NCBI GenBank assembly: GCA_015657535.1
Contig: JADHZB010002064.1
Location: 49,963-113,962, forward strand
Length of the DNA: 64,000 nt
From: Nephromyces sp. MM_2019
Taxonomy: Eukaryota; Apicomplexa; Aconoidasida; Nephromycida
Reading direction: 5' to 3'
Of the stretch, positions 35,224 through 50,500 are shown one piece after another. Position 1 is the stretch's first letter. Each line of letters opens with the position of its first letter. The position numbers and the translations under genes are program-made. The notes under the pieces are model-generated. The model ran no database searches. It had not been told where the DNA came from and saw only the letters and a program-made list of their open reading frames with translations.

Positions 35224-36672
35224 TTGAAGTTTATGGCAAAAATGAGTACGCATTCATTTAATTCAAAGCGAATGATCGATTCATTCCAAGGAGCGTTTGA
35301 TGATAATCTCATAAAACAAGAAAAGAACTCAAATTTAACTATAAAATTTTCTAGAAAAGTTGATCAGTATATTGGGGAATTCCTTGAGAATGCTTTGGAA
35401 ACAAATTTTCTACTATCTTCAAAAACGGGATATAAGCAACGAAAGTTTGATTATGCATTTATCCAGGTATAAGAAAATTTAAGTTTTGACTTGAATGTAT
35501 TTAGATTTAATTAGAGTGATTTAGAGGCTCTTAGAAAGGAAATTAAAGAGTCAGACACTTATATTGATGGTCTCAAATCAGAACTGGAAAAGCTTTCAAA
35601 AACTGGAGAGAATTTACAAAAACTTTTAAAAGAGAAAAAACAAGAGAATTCGAGTTCTTTTAATGCACAAATAAATTCAGAGAAATCAGACTCAATAAAA
35701 GAAAAATCTCAATTGCAAAAGAGGCATGAATCGGAAATAAAAGGTATAGAAGTAAAGATCTTCGAAGTACAACTCATAAAACAATTAATCTTCGAAAACA
35801 CAAATTCCAAGAGAACAAGCTTTTACCTAACATAGAGGCAATTCGCAAAATTCCACACAAGGTACTTATGGATTTAGAAGAAAAGAACTCGAGTTTAAAT
35901 AAAGAGAATATAAGATTGATTAAGTCGAATCGAGAAGTAAGAATATTTATAAAACGATAACAATTTAAAATTTGCCTAAGCTGGAAGCATTAAACAAGTT
36001 CTATTGTCTCGATTTATCATTGGCAAACTATGAAATCGACACACTTAAAAATCAAATAAATTCCGGGAGACATTATATAGAAGGTTAACAATCCAAAATA
36101 ATATCTTAAACAAATAATAATATTCACGATCATTAGCCTCAAATTATGACGATATAAACAAGAGAGTAATAAATAAAAAGGATTGTATTAAGATAATAAC
36201 AAAGATTGTAAAATTCAATCAGGATATAACTAAATTTACAAATTGCTCGAACATAAATTTACCAGACAAGATTTGCGAATATTCCGATTTTAGCCTTGAT
36301 TACAAGGTTCAGAGCCTGGAAGGAATAAATCTTGATTCAATGCCAATAAAGCTATCTAATACAACCAAAAAAGTTAATACACATTACAATAAATTTGAAG
36401 AACTATGGTTAGAATGTGTAGAAATGATAATAACTTAATGAAAACTTCATTAAACCTCTTTATAGTTTAAAGAGTTCTCCAAGGTTTATCCCAACAAGCG
36501 AAAATTGTAACAATCTAAAGCCTAGAGGCCAAGACAATTTTCCTCTTAGTCATTTACCAGGTCTTCGCAATCATACATATATGAAATTTAATTACTCGAA
36601 ATTTCAGTAGATCTAGATGGAATAGATTTCTCTAGTGTTTTATTTGAAAAGTGGCCCAATGGTACATTCTGA
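35224..36672 (+). CDS. 376-aa coiled-coil protein, seven exons, family unknown
   Basis: Exons 35224-35466, 35515-35743, 35812-35936, 35981-36083, 36137-36407, 36466-36560 and 36608-36672 join with phases 0,1,0,1,2,1 into 377 codons including TGA. Several introns are only 44-58 nt, among the shortest here. The product starts with a helical, charged region (MIDSFQGAFDDNLIKQEKNS), followed by a long heptad coiled coil (SDLEALRKEIKESDTYIDGL and ELEKLSKTGENLQKLLKEKK), further helices (VLMDLEEKNSSLNKENIRLI) and a C-terminal motif-like ending FSSVLFEKWPNGTF. The layout is like kinetochore or centrosomal coiled-coil proteins (for instance Mis12/Nuf2-like in general look), but no diagnostic domain is visible. 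An alternative 3' end reading through exon 5 to a TAA near 36439 is less likely because the spliced continuation keeps phase twice. Confidence 0.68.
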
Positions 36673-37735
36673 GTGGCTTGAACACCTTCCAAGTAAACGT
36701 AAAGCTTTTCACTTTTGAAAGAACATTTTAAATTTGCTTAGTTAAGGCAAAATTTTTTTAACCCTATTCAGTGGTTATCCATGTATTAATACCATACTCA
36801 ACAATGAAATTTTTGACATCTTCAAATTCCAAGCTTCAATTATCTTGATGAAGAACTAATAATTCTCAAAGTCTTCAAAATTTAAAATTTTAAAGAAAAT
36901 TCACCACATAACCATAAATACCGATGAATGAAGCTTCAATTTTTCAAGTTAAAAAATCACTTTAATCTAATTTGAGGTCAATTTGTTTTTTAATCTGATA
37001 AAAAATACTGCCTTGGGTGTTAATGGAATTATTTTAGAATGATATATATTGAACTTGAAACTATTTAATAGAATTTACATCAAAAATTGTATTCAGAAGC
37101 TAATAAGCTTTTGCTTGCAGATAGTTTAATCCTGCTAATACTTGCTTTGTAAAAATAGCCTAAAATCCAATTTGTTTATGAAAAGTGCTAAAATTTTCGC
37201 GCTTAAGCTTTGTTTTAGTTTTATATATTCTTCAGCATTTTATTTTCAAAATAAACGTTTTAATTTTTGTGTATCTTGGCATGGTGTTTGGAATCCATAT
37301 ATTGTGAAATGTTATATATTTTTATAACTTTATAATACCTAGTGTTGCTTTTTTAGAAAAATGTTGAAATTAGAACTTAGCACTTAACAAATCAATAATC
37401 TCCACAAATTTTTTATATGGGTTTGTAATCAATTTCATTTAGCTTAAGTTGCTAAAAGATTGACAAATAAATACTTGATGGTACTTTGAATAGTTTGTTG
37501 AACCTATATTTAAGGAGAGTAGTCTGCTGATTAAAGTTGTTAGATTTACTGTCATTAACGTTGTCAGATAATTAGAATAATTTTAATAATTATGCATGGA
37601 GTGTTATTCTTAGTTTCAAGCTCTTTATGTTTGATTAAAAAAAATTGCAGAAAGCTGGCTAATGAGGGTTTAAAACTTGTTGTAAAGTCTCTTGTAGCTC
37701 ATATTTAGAAAAGTATAGAGAAAATGATTATGGAG
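36673..37735. other. Convergent intergenic region, no gene seen
   Basis: About 1.06 kb between the stops of the 376-aa coiled-coil gene (+) and SF3B3 (-). It is AT-rich. A 61-codon frame at 37142-37327 has no family match and no exon context. Confidence 0.5.
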
Positions 37736-40700
37736 TTAAAGTACCCTGTTTCGAATTTCTTCTAGTTTCTTCAGTATTTCAGATGGTGACTTTCTATCCA
37801 AGTCTGTAGCAATCTTCTTTTGTGTGGCAGAGGGTAAGCTCATAAATTGTTCACAAAGGTCACCGTCAATTACATTCTATAGAAAGTAATTTTAATATGA
37901 GCAAGATTAATGTATGAATTATATATTATATCTGAGAGGCTCGAATGATTAAGGTTTGAAATTTCCTTTCTAATGTATATTCCCGATAATATATATATGA
38001 GTTACCTTAACAGGGTAATAATATGATCTATATGTTATGTGTTCCCTTCCAGATAGTATGACCTCTTCGTTGCGCATAATCATTTCAAGGTGTTGAAAGA
38101 AATCCAACTGAATATAAATATTAAGTAGTAGTAGTGCATTGAATAAGCTCTTATACAAGGAATAAGGTTAATGAAGTCGTCGCCTTTAGGGTAACACTTA
38201 ATTAACATGAAGGTAGGACTGTAAAAGTAGTGAATTACCTCTTCCTTTGTTAAAAATGGTACTAAAGCTGCTATAGCTCCCATAATAGTTGCATAGATGA
38301 TGCATTCAGTTCCACCTGGTGTAAGATATGATTTCTGGATACCCATGATTGTATCACCTAGATGAAATTGCCCAATATGTTCCATCTAGAAAAATAGTTT
38401 AATTTATAAAAAAATGTATACTTCCACGCTGTTCAGTAATTATATATAATAAGTATTCAAAGCCTCAGGATATGATTATACCTTATAACATTTCCCTGTT
38501 AGATAAGCCGTATCATCCCTCAGTCTTAAGCCTGATGAGTCACCAGTTTCACCTTGTTTAGCATCAGCAGGGACCTGAAGCAAATAGGGAAATATTAAAT
38601 TAAAAAATATGAAAAATGAGAATGTATTTCAATTAATTGAAAGATGTATATATTTCAAAAGAAATATAGTAATAAAATATATCCCAAAACCATTTATTTT
38701 TAATTTCAGGTTACATGTGAAAAGGGCACACAAACTAACTCTCAAGAGGAAGAGGGAATCAAACTTATCAGCACCAATTATAGTGTGATAGTCAATTATT
38801 TCACCAGTAGTAAGCCAGCGTGGGTTGATGTCATCACATAAAACATGAAAAAAGTTTTCCTTCTCATGATATTTTAAGACATGGAATGATTCTCTTAAAT
38901 CACCAGCAAAAATTCTATCTCCTCTTGTTCTCAGCCAAATGATTCCTTCAGGTAAATTCTGAATTTGTTTAAGAGTGATTCAAACAAAATTGTGGATTTA
39001 TAAAAATGTTTGTTCATGTCTTTAAGTGTGTATGTATATATATTTATTAAATAATGTATATTTATAAACGCATTTAATTGCGGTTATTTTTTCTGCTTTA
39101 TAATATATTCCGGTTCACATTTAACTATTATGAAATGGTAGGGTTACATAGAAAGCGATTAGATTATGCTTCAGTAGGCTAATATTACATTCTTTTTAAA
39201 GAGTAATGTATACACAACTTACTTTATATTCACATTTCAAGAGTAATTTCTTTCTCCCTAGTGAATATATTCTCAATTTTCGGCCAACTGATACCAGTAG
39301 GCGGCCATTAAATGGTTCAAAAGAAATAGGATAATCTTCAACAGGGGTCTGTACATGATAATTGGGTTGTTTTATTGGATATATGTAGTTAGACAATTAT
39401 CATTAAATGTGAGTGCTGCGGATGAATTTGAATATATATATATTCAGTGTCTAAATAACTTACCGTGTGTAAGAGTGTTAATTGGAAGTTGCTGTCATAT
39501 GTAAATACCTTAATATTTGCACTCTCAATCTATAGACATTGTAAATATGTATAGATACAAAGGATATTTTATCATTTTGACAAGACTTAAAAATTATATA
39601 CACAAATATCCAGCTCATCCAAGATTTACTAATTACATATCTCATAATATATACACTTACGTGTTTTGGTTGGACAGTCATTTTTACTGTTGAACCAACG
39701 ACAAGTACACTCATTCCTTCTAGTTCACATGCACAACAACTAATTGCAGCTTCATCACCACTCAAGACATGCTTGGCAATTGTTTTAGCCTAATAAATCA
39801 TATAATTTAATGTAGCAATATCATAGATGAAAGGAGAGCTAATATAAAGGAGTGTCAAACACCCAAAAAAATTAATAAAATGTTAACATTGTTTATATAT
39901 ATCATGTTTTCTTTTTTTTAAATTATAGAAATTCAAATAAGCTATATAGATTTTTATGCTTACTATTAAAGGGTTGACAATCCTTATACAAGAACCCCAT
40001 TTACCTTGACCAGCCTTAAATGTACCAATTTGTTCTTCTGGGAGGTCTCCTTCATCTTCAGGTTTAACCTTTTTTATAAGAGAGTATATATATAATTATA
40101 TGTGTGCATATTCTTATGTGAATTGTGTGTAAAATTATTTAACTTACAACTTCCATATCATCTTCATCCGCGTTAAGCTTAATTTGTTTAAGAGCAGATT
40201 TGATTTCCAAATTTGTGCTTTCATCATACGTATTGTTATCTGCTTCTACTATAGCAATCATAGGTAATTTCATACTATCATCTATACCATTCTCCATTGA
40301 GCCTAAATTATAAAAAATCAAAAATAATGTATATGTGTCATTGAATCAAGAGGATTGTATATGTGAATTTAAAAAAGATACCTAATATATACGAATATGG
40401 GAATATTTATTATGTTTTATGTATACACAAAGAGAAATAATTTTCTTAAATAATCATACCAGCAAAATGTCTAGGGTAAGGTAAGACAGCCAATTTGCGG
40501 GGAGTGTATGAGAGTGGTATGATCGTTTGACTAAATACCTCACCCAATCTCAAACATCTAAATATACGAAGTGTGTTACCAGCAATAGCAACAAATCCAT
40601 CAGAACACTGAAAAATTAGATATAAGTTATATGATTGTAGTTATATAAATAAAACTTGATTTATATGATATATATTTAAGTATTCCATTTCGGGATATTA

Positions 40701-43700
40701 TGTTTTTTTACTGATGAATAAAATAAATTATACTTTGTTTGTACATATACAACAAATATTACATTATTAGAATAATATCGTCTCAAATTACAGATTATAA
40801 ACATCATATAAATCTGATCTAAATTAAGTTTACACACACCAAAAAAAGATAAAGTAAAAATCTCATTGAATTTTTACGCATCCAAACCTCCGTTAGTATA
40901 ATATCATTTAATGTTATTTTATTTTTCGATTAAAATAGTAATCATGTATATGCACTCTAAAACATTTATTTTCACTCTAAAAAATTTATTTTCAAACTTG
41001 AAAATATATTTAATCTTAAATTTATCAATTGTAACATACCTGCTCTGAGCAAAATGAGGCAGCTGATTCTAATGGGTCATAATTGAGTGGAATTGTAACA
41101 AATTTGCCTTGGAAAGAATAGCATAACCAAGATTTTTCAGATAAGGCTAACATAGCTGGTGAATTGTTAACATCAATTAGATGTAATTTAACTGAACGGC
41201 CCCCTAAAAATCTGAAAATATTTGTTAATGAGGAAAATGTGTAAAAAAGATATGAATTTCAAAGGAGAATATAAAGTTAAAATAAATTAAATCAATATAG
41301 AATATGTATATGTTATCTCAATATAAAAAAAATTATATAACTAGATATATATTGTGTATTTACTGTCTCATTATTAATGAAAAAAGATCAAGTCAATGTA
41401 TAAAAAATATTTGTATAATATCAAAATAAAGAATTATAAACCATATCAATATAAAATGTTTATATATTATCTCGATATAGATATAGCAAAGAATCCAATA
41501 AGTATGAAATGTGTATATATCATCTCCATATAAACAAAGAAACAAAATATATTATTTAATTAATCTTTGAAAATGCTTGAAAATATGTATACACCTACCT
41601 GCTACGCTGGTCACTTAATTGACCTGTAATTGGGTCTACAACACTCCTTAACATAACACCCGTGTTGAGGCCAACATTTAAAAAGAGTGTATTGGAGTCC
41701 TCCGATTGGCCCTATAAAATAAATTAAAGAAAGAAATTAAGAATTTTCTTAAGATTTCTGATCTGTCAATATATTATAAATAATAGTATATTAAAGCTGT
41801 TTTTAAGTTTAGGTAGATGTATATTATAATTTTAGTATATATTTCTGAGTGATCAAGTATATGTTTATTTGATTTTTAAAAAATGTGTAGGTTAGGAATA
41901 TAAAATATTTGATTATTTTCATAAATTTGGGTTTTAGACTGTGTGAGTATGTGTGTACTTAGATTTTATGTTGTTTAATGTATATATGTAGTTATTAATT
42001 AAGAAAGGTGTATGTGTGTGTTCAAGCTTGACTCATCATACTGTTATTATATTTATATATAGAGATATATGTTTGTATATATAAATGTATATATGTATTT
42101 ATATATGTAAAATAAACATACTAGGCCTGTCATTTGAATGAGGCACACTGACTCTGCAGTAGAGTTGTTAGGGAGAGCTTGGGATGTAAGTAATCGCAAA
42201 TTTCTATCTCTTTCTAAATTGAGTAAACGAACAACATTATCTAAGCCACCCACAACCTATAACAGAAATAATGGTTAAGTGCATTTAAGAATGCTTAATG
42301 AGTATTTATGTGTATAGAAGTAAGTAGGTTATCTAAAAATATACCTATGTGTATATAGGACTATGTATAGGTAAAAATAGTGGGGGGTGTAGTTTTATAA
42401 ATGATTTATATGGGTGTCTAAATGAGTAGAGATAATTAAAAAGATCATATTGGCTTTCTGGTTTTGTGAATAGTATGATGATGTCTATCTAGGGAAATTT
42501 AGATGAAAAGAAATATTCATTAAATGTATGCCCTATCTAAATAAAAATATAGATTGAAGTAGTAACCCTAATTATATGAAAATGTGTATAAAGAACGATT
42601 ATATACAAACCGCAAATGATCCTCTGACACGTCCACTTGGTACGGGTTGTATAGCCATACATGTTGCTTCAACATTTAAATTCTTTTTACCCATTTCCAT
42701 AATATTATTCGACTCATCAATTTCAAAGTAAATTATCTCACCTCCACTGATTAACACAAGCCAAATAATTATATATATATATATGCATATATATATTAAA
42801 TGTATAGCTATATATACCTGAGTGAAACCATGATTTGACGATCATTAGAGGTAGCTACTTTGATACGTTTACCAGAGGGAACTTTCCACTCATGTATACG
42901 TTTCTGAAGTATGTGCCTTATACCATTTTCATGGATCTGAAGCATCAATATATATGTATACTTATGTATTTATTGATATAATAATAAGACCAACAACAAT
43001 AATAATAATAATAACAACAACAATAATAATAATAATAATAATAATAATCACACATAGTGAGATTTTGAAAAAAAATTTATTCACCTGGATATAGGTATCA
43101 TTATGTAATAATGCTACGTGGAGTGTAGTTACATTTGTTAGGAAGGGTGTTTCTGAAATTTCTTCAACAGTATCACCTATGGATAAGACCATACTATTAC
43201 CTTCATAAGTTACAATGATGAACCCATCATATGTACTATTCTGAAGGAAATGTGTGTAGATGTTTATGAGTTGTGAGATTTAAATTTGGTAACATATTTA
43301 GTGTGTATGTACACTACCGTTGATTCCTTTATAGTCCAAACGGCCCGTGGACGTCCAGGTAATTCATTATCAGCCATTTCATCTATGCTTAAACCATGTT
43401 GAAGAATTCTGAGGGATGATCTGGGGCCTCTTCCACATAGTGCATATATTTGTGGATAACCTTAGTATATATTAGGTGTGTATAAATAATATCGTGTTGA
43501 GTTTATGTATTTACAATGAGTGGGAGAAAGAAAATAAATTTAGAGTTGAATGATTTGAATATGTGAATGACTATAAACAATGTAGTATTATACAATTGGA
43601 AAGTATAAATGAAGGTGTTCATAAAGTTAGGTAAAACTTTACAAAAACGTGTAATATTGGTTATGAAATTTGTGTGTAAGTCAATATATTTGGAAATATG

Positions 43701-46075
43701 TGTGTGATAATGAATGGAATATTTCCAACCAGTGCTTTGGGCATCCAAGATTTTCATATCAGTTATAGGAGAGAGTGAAGGCATTTCATCACAAAGCATA
43801 AGGTTTTTGAGACCTCTTGGTTTGAAAGCAATAATAGCGTTTTTACCGAGGGGGTGTGCAGAAGTACAAGTAGGGTCAGTTTCATCTAATCCCATATCAG
43901 TGAATTGGTAGAACATGCTGTAATAAAATAGATAGAGATTGAGAAATAAAACTGTTGATAAAACTCTATCTAAGCTTAAACTATACAATTTTTCGGGTAC
44001 ACATCATATATTTATATAGAGTTATATCGTAAAAATTATTACAATATTTTGGTTACACATCATATACTTATAAAAATTCGTATCGTAAAAAATCAAACAA
44101 TTTTTCAGCTGCGCATCATATATTTATATAGATTTACATAGTGAAACGATAAATATAAATATGTGAATAGCTCACTGGTTGCCAAATTCAGAAGCAACAA
44201 AAAGATAACCGGATTTCAGCACACATATAGAGTTAGAGACAGGTAAAGTATCGAAGTAGCGACAGATAATTTGGGTAACAACACCATCTTGAACAGCCAT
44301 TTCAATCTGTTAGAATGTGTGTGGATATGGGTTAGAAATGATGTAAAAGTCAATATAGGATAAGGTGTCATAAATTACCTTATATATATCTCCATAATCA
44401 GATTGAATTAAGATAAAAAATAATTTCTTAATTTTATGTACAAACCAGGACACAATCATTATACCCCTATCTTGACCCATTTCAAGCCTTCTTGGAAATG
44501 AGCAATAAATATCTTTATGGTCTGTAAAAAAGGTTTTGATTTATAAAGTTATTTTGATTTAACAGATATAAATATTTTTATACAATTGTATAGCTCTATT
44601 CATTTTTGAGATATTTACCTAATTTCTTGTAAACTAAGTAGTCCTCACAACACACAATAACACCACTGGGGCTCTCTTTATCACCTCCTGGTATAGGTAT
44701 AATGCAATGTGCTGTGATTTCAATTGGGACTGTAGCCTTCTTAACAACATGATTTAAACCGAGGTCCATCTCCCAAAAACACAACACTTTTGGTGGAATG
44801 TCTGAATTTAAAAGATAGTTAAGAATTGTGTGTGTGTGTACTTGTTGTATATGAATAGTGTACTCTTTTCATAGTATAAATAGTTAAGATTATGTAAAAT
44901 TCAAATAACATGTACGTAATCTTATGATAATAAATATATATAGCATGTATCTTGTTTTGTAACTTTATTAGTTATTAAGCCTTCACGAATTAGTGTTATT
45001 TGTAAATGTGTGTTGCATAAAAAATAAATAAAACTTGCTAAAAAAATGTCGTAGTATATAGAAATTACCAGATCCTTCATTTCCATCTGCTATTTCATAA
45101 TTTTGTTCCAAAGATGCAAACATAGGGTTTTCAAAACCCACATCAATGCCACATAATGCATGACAAATCATGTATGATTTATTTGCCTCTAATGGGCTAC
45201 TAATGGTAATATTTGCCTGTGAATCACGGTTTAAAATATATACGAATTTCTGACGTTCTACAGCTCCAGTCATTAAGGCACGTCCTTTTGGATCAACAGC
45301 TAGGTAATGACCCGCTACTATCCTTCTTACACCTATAATAGTAAGATATGTATGCCATTTGAGTAAATTTTTCTAGCTTTTTATAGAAGAAACGTCATGA
45401 CACAAGGCAATATATAAATTCAAATATCTCCAAGATATCATGAAAATAAATATATATATTTAGATAAAAGCTTACCTGATTTTCCGAATGTTTCACAATG
45501 GATACGGTCAAATCGATTCTTTTCAGCATTATAGTCAAGTATAACAAGCCTTCCAGAGTCACTACATAGGATTATATGGTCTCGACTAGCGCCTATATTT
45601 GTTATGAGTTCAGAGATTTAAGTTTATGAAAGAAATTGAGTGGAGCATCAATTAAGTATTTATTGAATTTGTTACAGTATTCAAGAAAGAGTACTCAGGT
45701 GGTAATTTATGGAACTACTGATTTGGCTTTCGCTTATGCTTTGCCATAATGATATGAATGGTAATAAAAATTTATAATTCAAGGCAAAAGTTTATCAATA
45801 CAATTATCTACCACCTCAATAGTATATCATCCCCAAATTTTTAAATAGAAGTGGAGTTTACCCGTAAGTCGAAAGCATGATATGCTGCGAATTATACCAA
45901 AGCAATCAGCGCTAATAATTGAGTGTATTTTACCCGCTTCATCGGGCCTGAGGAGCTCAAGGGTAGTGCCTCGAGAGACGAGTATTTCATGAATCCGAGG
46001 TGCGCTAAAGCTCCCATATATGGCCTGAGGTATAGCTGTAGATTTTTGAAGAGTAAGGTTATATAATACTGGCAT
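37736..46075 (-). CDS. SF3B3: Splicing factor 3B subunit 3 (SF3b130/SAP130)
   Basis: SF3B3 is the three-beta-propeller scaffold of the SF3b core of the U2 snRNP; it acts in the nucleus at branch-point recognition. The gene starts at ATG 46075 (exon 1 46075-45862) and ends at TAA 37736, with roughly twenty exons separated by short to mid-size introns. Diagnostic blocks in order: [50 protein letters not shown], near 42.2 kb a block with [15 protein letters not shown], near 40.2 kb [14 protein letters not shown], near 39.3 kb [20 protein letters not shown], near 38.3 kb [20 protein letters not shown], near 38.05 kb [17 protein letters not shown], and the ending [20 protein letters not shown]. 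The last block is nearly invariant in eukaryotic SF3B3. Introns contain AT-rich simple repeats, including an AAT tract at about 42995-43049. Its nearest neighbour upstream is the CPW-WPC gene, on the same strand. Confidence 0.97.
42995..43049. repeat. (AAT/AAC)n trinucleotide tract in an SF3B3 intron
   Basis: Runs of aat interspersed with aac on the + strand, just downstream (in gene orientation) of the SF3B3 exon at about 43085-43190. Read on the minus strand this gives (ATT/GTT)n. Confidence 0.9.
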
Positions 46076-47598
46076 CTTGATAATTGTTCAAAGTATTTAA
46101 AATAATTAGTTTAGTGTTCTTTAAATATGTTTGGATAGATAGTTCCTTAGCTCTTCGGAAAAGTGAGGAGTATCTAAGAAAAAAATCAATTGTGTGTTTA
46201 TGTTTATAAACAATATGATAACATATCGAGCCAAGTTTATGGTATATGTTTGGGGTGTGTTATGGGTAGACTGTCTTTATGTAATGAAATAATTAGAGTA
46301 GCAAAGAGTAACAATGAAACACTGAATGTGTTATCTTACTCGATGGATTACATAGTTCATGGGAGAAGAAAATAATTACAATAGTATGAAAACATGATCA
46401 AAAGTCATATAAATGAGTAAACTTGTTTTTTATATTCATTATATATTTATAAGTGACTGTGCGGTTAGGGTGGTAATCTAATTTCGAATTGTTAAGGAGA
46501 TCAAAGCTATATATGCCTCTGGTGTGTAATAGTTTTAAGGATTACACGTATGTATGTATATATATATTATAGCTTGATAGTTTATACATATTTGATTGTT
46601 ATTTGCCAAAGAAGAGTTATATCGTTAATAAGCTTGGAGAGCTCATCTTTTAAGTCGAAACTTAATATGAGTTTTAGGACATAGACAAATCATATAAAAA
46701 TATTTGCTTTATAAGCTTCTTACCCAACTTGGAGATTTCTAAGATTTGAGTGAAGTTGCCATTCGAGCTTTTAATCGGTGTGAAAAGTAATTTAAGTTAA
46801 AGAAGACAGATTTGTTTAATTTATGATATATTGAAGTTATTTTAGGTATTTTAAATTATTATTACCTTTAGTCCAACCAATTACATTAGCTGTTTTGTAT
46901 ATATAAATGTATGCTTTGTCGTTTAATGCTAAGACCTGTAATGCAATACTTCAAACAACTTAGGTTTCATACCAAAATAATTAGTTAATGGGTTACTTGC
47001 TAACTTGTTACTGATTAAGTTATAAATTTAAATAATATTACTTAAAAATATTGAATTCAGAAGTAAATTCCATTTAATTTAGCCCAGAATTCCTAATAAA
47101 ATTGAATTATATAACATTTAATCCTTCGTTTAATTTTACTTTGTGGATATATTTTCAATGTAAGTTATCACTAGACACTGAATGATCAAAACAGTTGATA
47201 GTTTATTATTAGATTTAAAACTATTTTTAAGTTCCTTGCGTTATAAGAAAAGCAAGAAAATTAGTCGATTTGTTAACTTGGAAAGAAATTTAAGTTTAAA
47301 TCTATTATATTTTGGAATTTAATTCATGAGGGATTGGGAGAAAACCGTATCTATATCCTCGCTATCTTATTTTCTAGTAATTTTGAACACTTGATAGCTC
47401 GTAACGTTAATATGCAAAGTCTACAATAAATATGAGGTCAGTTAATACTTTTGAATGCCCTGAACCAATCAGGATTTTATTGATTTGTCTTGTCAATGTT
47501 GATTTCAGGTTCTAAGTTTTTCTGGTTAACTTATTGCTTAGATTCAAGCAATGAAACAAGTTTTTGTAATAGATAAAAGTTAATCGTATTAATGAATC
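46076..47598. other. Intergenic region between two minus-strand genes
   Basis: About 1.5 kb upstream of SF3B3 and downstream of the CPW-WPC gene. Only short unsupported frames are present, such as a 61-codon + strand frame at 46190-46375. No RNA gene or repeat array is seen. Confidence 0.5.
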
Positions 47599-50500
47599 TT
47601 AGACTTGAGCTGAATATGAATATTGGTACTTTGGTTTGTCGAGATATACTTCAGGCTTTTGCCAATCAGTTTTATCAAAGAAACTTGGTAGGAATTTTCT
47701 TTCTCCACCACCTTGAAGGAAATAGTATTTTGGAATATAACAAAAAGATTTAAATTGATCCATTCTTACAGCCCCATAAAACTTGACATGTAAATGCAAA
47801 ATCTTGCTTTTGAGCTTGAGTAAAGCTAGGAGTAATAATGTTTAAATATCAAGTTTTGACACATTATAGCTAGTTCTAATAGCATACTCAGTTAGGTCCC
47901 GATCAGTTGCGCATGGCCCTTTGTATTTGCTAGGTGACTTGCAGACTGTAGAGCCAGACTGAGAGATAACCTTTGACTACTGTCGTTCAGAAGACTAGTA
48001 AAAACATACCAATCTTTTAAACCAACTTCTTTCCCAATCATCTGGGCATGACTATCAATTGATTAAAGAATGGAGAGTTGTACTTATTATTTATTTTTAC
48101 TTTTCTCCAGTCCATTTGACATCTTTTTTTACAAGGCCTATATAATGTTTTATTGCTGATAAAATTAATATCGATATTATTTATGAACCATGGTGCATTG
48201 CAAATGTTTGAAATAGCCCTTTTCCCATCGGAGAGGAAGGGAGGTCTGAAAATTTGCTTTTTTATTATCATGATAGGATAGGATAGGATACTTTTACTCA
48301 AATTCGTAAGGGCATCCCATAGGTGGAACATAGCTGCTAGGTGCTCTGCACTTTCGATGGATATACGTCCAACCATGTGGGCATTTTCTGTAATTTTTTA
48401 AATTCAATCATGAATAACTGTTATTACACTTAACTAACTGTTTATAATTCTGGCTGCAACGATCACGACATGGCCATTTTACCTGACCTGTAACCTTGAA
48501 TTAGCAGAGCAGATGACTTTACTAAAGACTATTTGACTATACATTCAATCTCAATTTTTTGTTTTATCTTTGGATCATCTATAATCGATAAATTATCACT
48601 ACATATTTGCCTTTCATTAAGCGGTTTCCAGCCAAAAAACCGGCATATATGAGTGTTTTCAATTTGATTGTCCTTAGATACTACCATTTCTTTATATCCT
48701 ATTGGACACTTGGGAGAGTAATCTCTCTCGCATTTATTGAAGCAAGGCCATTTAGCTCTACACATTTTACCCCACCTTCTTCGGAAATCAGGTGAAGCAT
48801 ACTCAAAATTAACAATATTCCCACATGCATTCCTAGAAACTTTTAAAATAAATAACAGCTATTTTTAGTTGAGGATTACCTTAATTCAATTGGATAGCTT
48901 TCTGGTGCTTTACAATGACCTTGACCAATATTCTGCCAACCAGATGGACCTTAAAACACTGAATTAATTATATGATTCAATTTATATTTGAAACATACAA
49001 TCCGTTGTTATGTAGTCTTGTTGGCACCTTTTACACGGGCTTTGAGATTTTCAGCTTAGTTAAATAAAAAATCAAAACAATATTTACAATTCGGCACTGC
49101 ACACTCTTGACCATGCTGTTTTTTAAGGTTGTGTATTTTTCAAAAAATATGAAATTCATTCCATACTACTAGAAGCTTTCAGATTCTTGAAGATTTATGA
49201 GGCTCTTATAACATAAAAGGTTTGAAAAGCACTCACCGGAGTCTTGTAGTTGTACATTAAACGAAATGACTGAGATTTCTAAGCTCAAATCAACTTCAGT
49301 TGTTACGGATTAAAATAATCAATTAAATTTACCATTAGGTGATCTACAAAGAATTTTTTAGCATATAATGTTAAACTAGTGTGTTTTCACCTAAATTGAG
49401 AACACGATTGCATGGCCCTGTGTACCAATCTAATCCCATTGCCGATTAAAAAGTACTTTTGGACACAATCCAATCTAATTAAAATTAATTGTACCTGGAG
49501 CTAAACAAATATTTGGATTTAGCATATTCCAATCTAAAAAGTTCTATTATATCATTTGCTTCATTTGTTTTTCATCATTTACATTTTGGGCATCTTGTAT
49601 AATCTCTTGGACAAGTTTCGGGCTTTGAAAAAAGATATTAACAATATTGAATATGATATGAAAATTTCCTAACTATTGATATGCTATCAAAATCAATTTC
49701 TTGATGATTCCTTGCTTTTTGTCTAAAAGAGACTAGATTATGAACAGAATCAAATCCTGAAATTTCTTTTATAGCTCCCTTAAAAGTATTTTAGGCAAAA
49801 TTTAATTTATTTACGACAAAATTTGCTCACTTTTATGACTTTTTTCAACTTTGGTTTTCCTTTTGTGTCAATTAGTAGATTCTTAAGCTGAGATAAATAT
49901 AACTTTTCAAGCTTTTGATCATCTTTTGATAATTTAGGCTGTGGAATGTAAGTTGGTTTATTTCTAGTCGGCTTATATATTGTGCCCTTGTTATTTATGT
50001 TTTAGAAGTCTTAAAGAAGTAGACTTAACTCACATCTGCTCTGACGACATCTAAAGGCCCCTTGACTGTTCCAATTGGCCCACTTACATTGCTGGAAACT
50101 CCTAATAAGTTTGGTGATTCCTCCTTGAATTTTTTTACTGAGAGTTTGCCTTGAGTCAAAGATTTCAGAGGGAAATTTGCCTACTTAGTATGAAGAACTG
50201 TATACTTTGCTATAAAATTATATTATACCTTGCAAGTTTCCATCCAAAAGGACTTCATCTCAGCTGTGAAATCTTTAAAAGAATAAATCAAGTTACAAAC
50301 TCCACGATATGTGTAGGGTGCTTTGCAAGTCTTGTTTTGCTTATCAATTAAAGTCCAACCTGCTGGGCATGGCTGATCTAAATCAAAATCATTGGTAGTA
50401 ATAAAAGGCCAGCTGAAATGGCACATCTTCATTAATGCATATTTCTTGGAGTTAGAATAGCCAAGGATTTTGAGTTTAGTTGGGCATGGGCCTGACAAAT

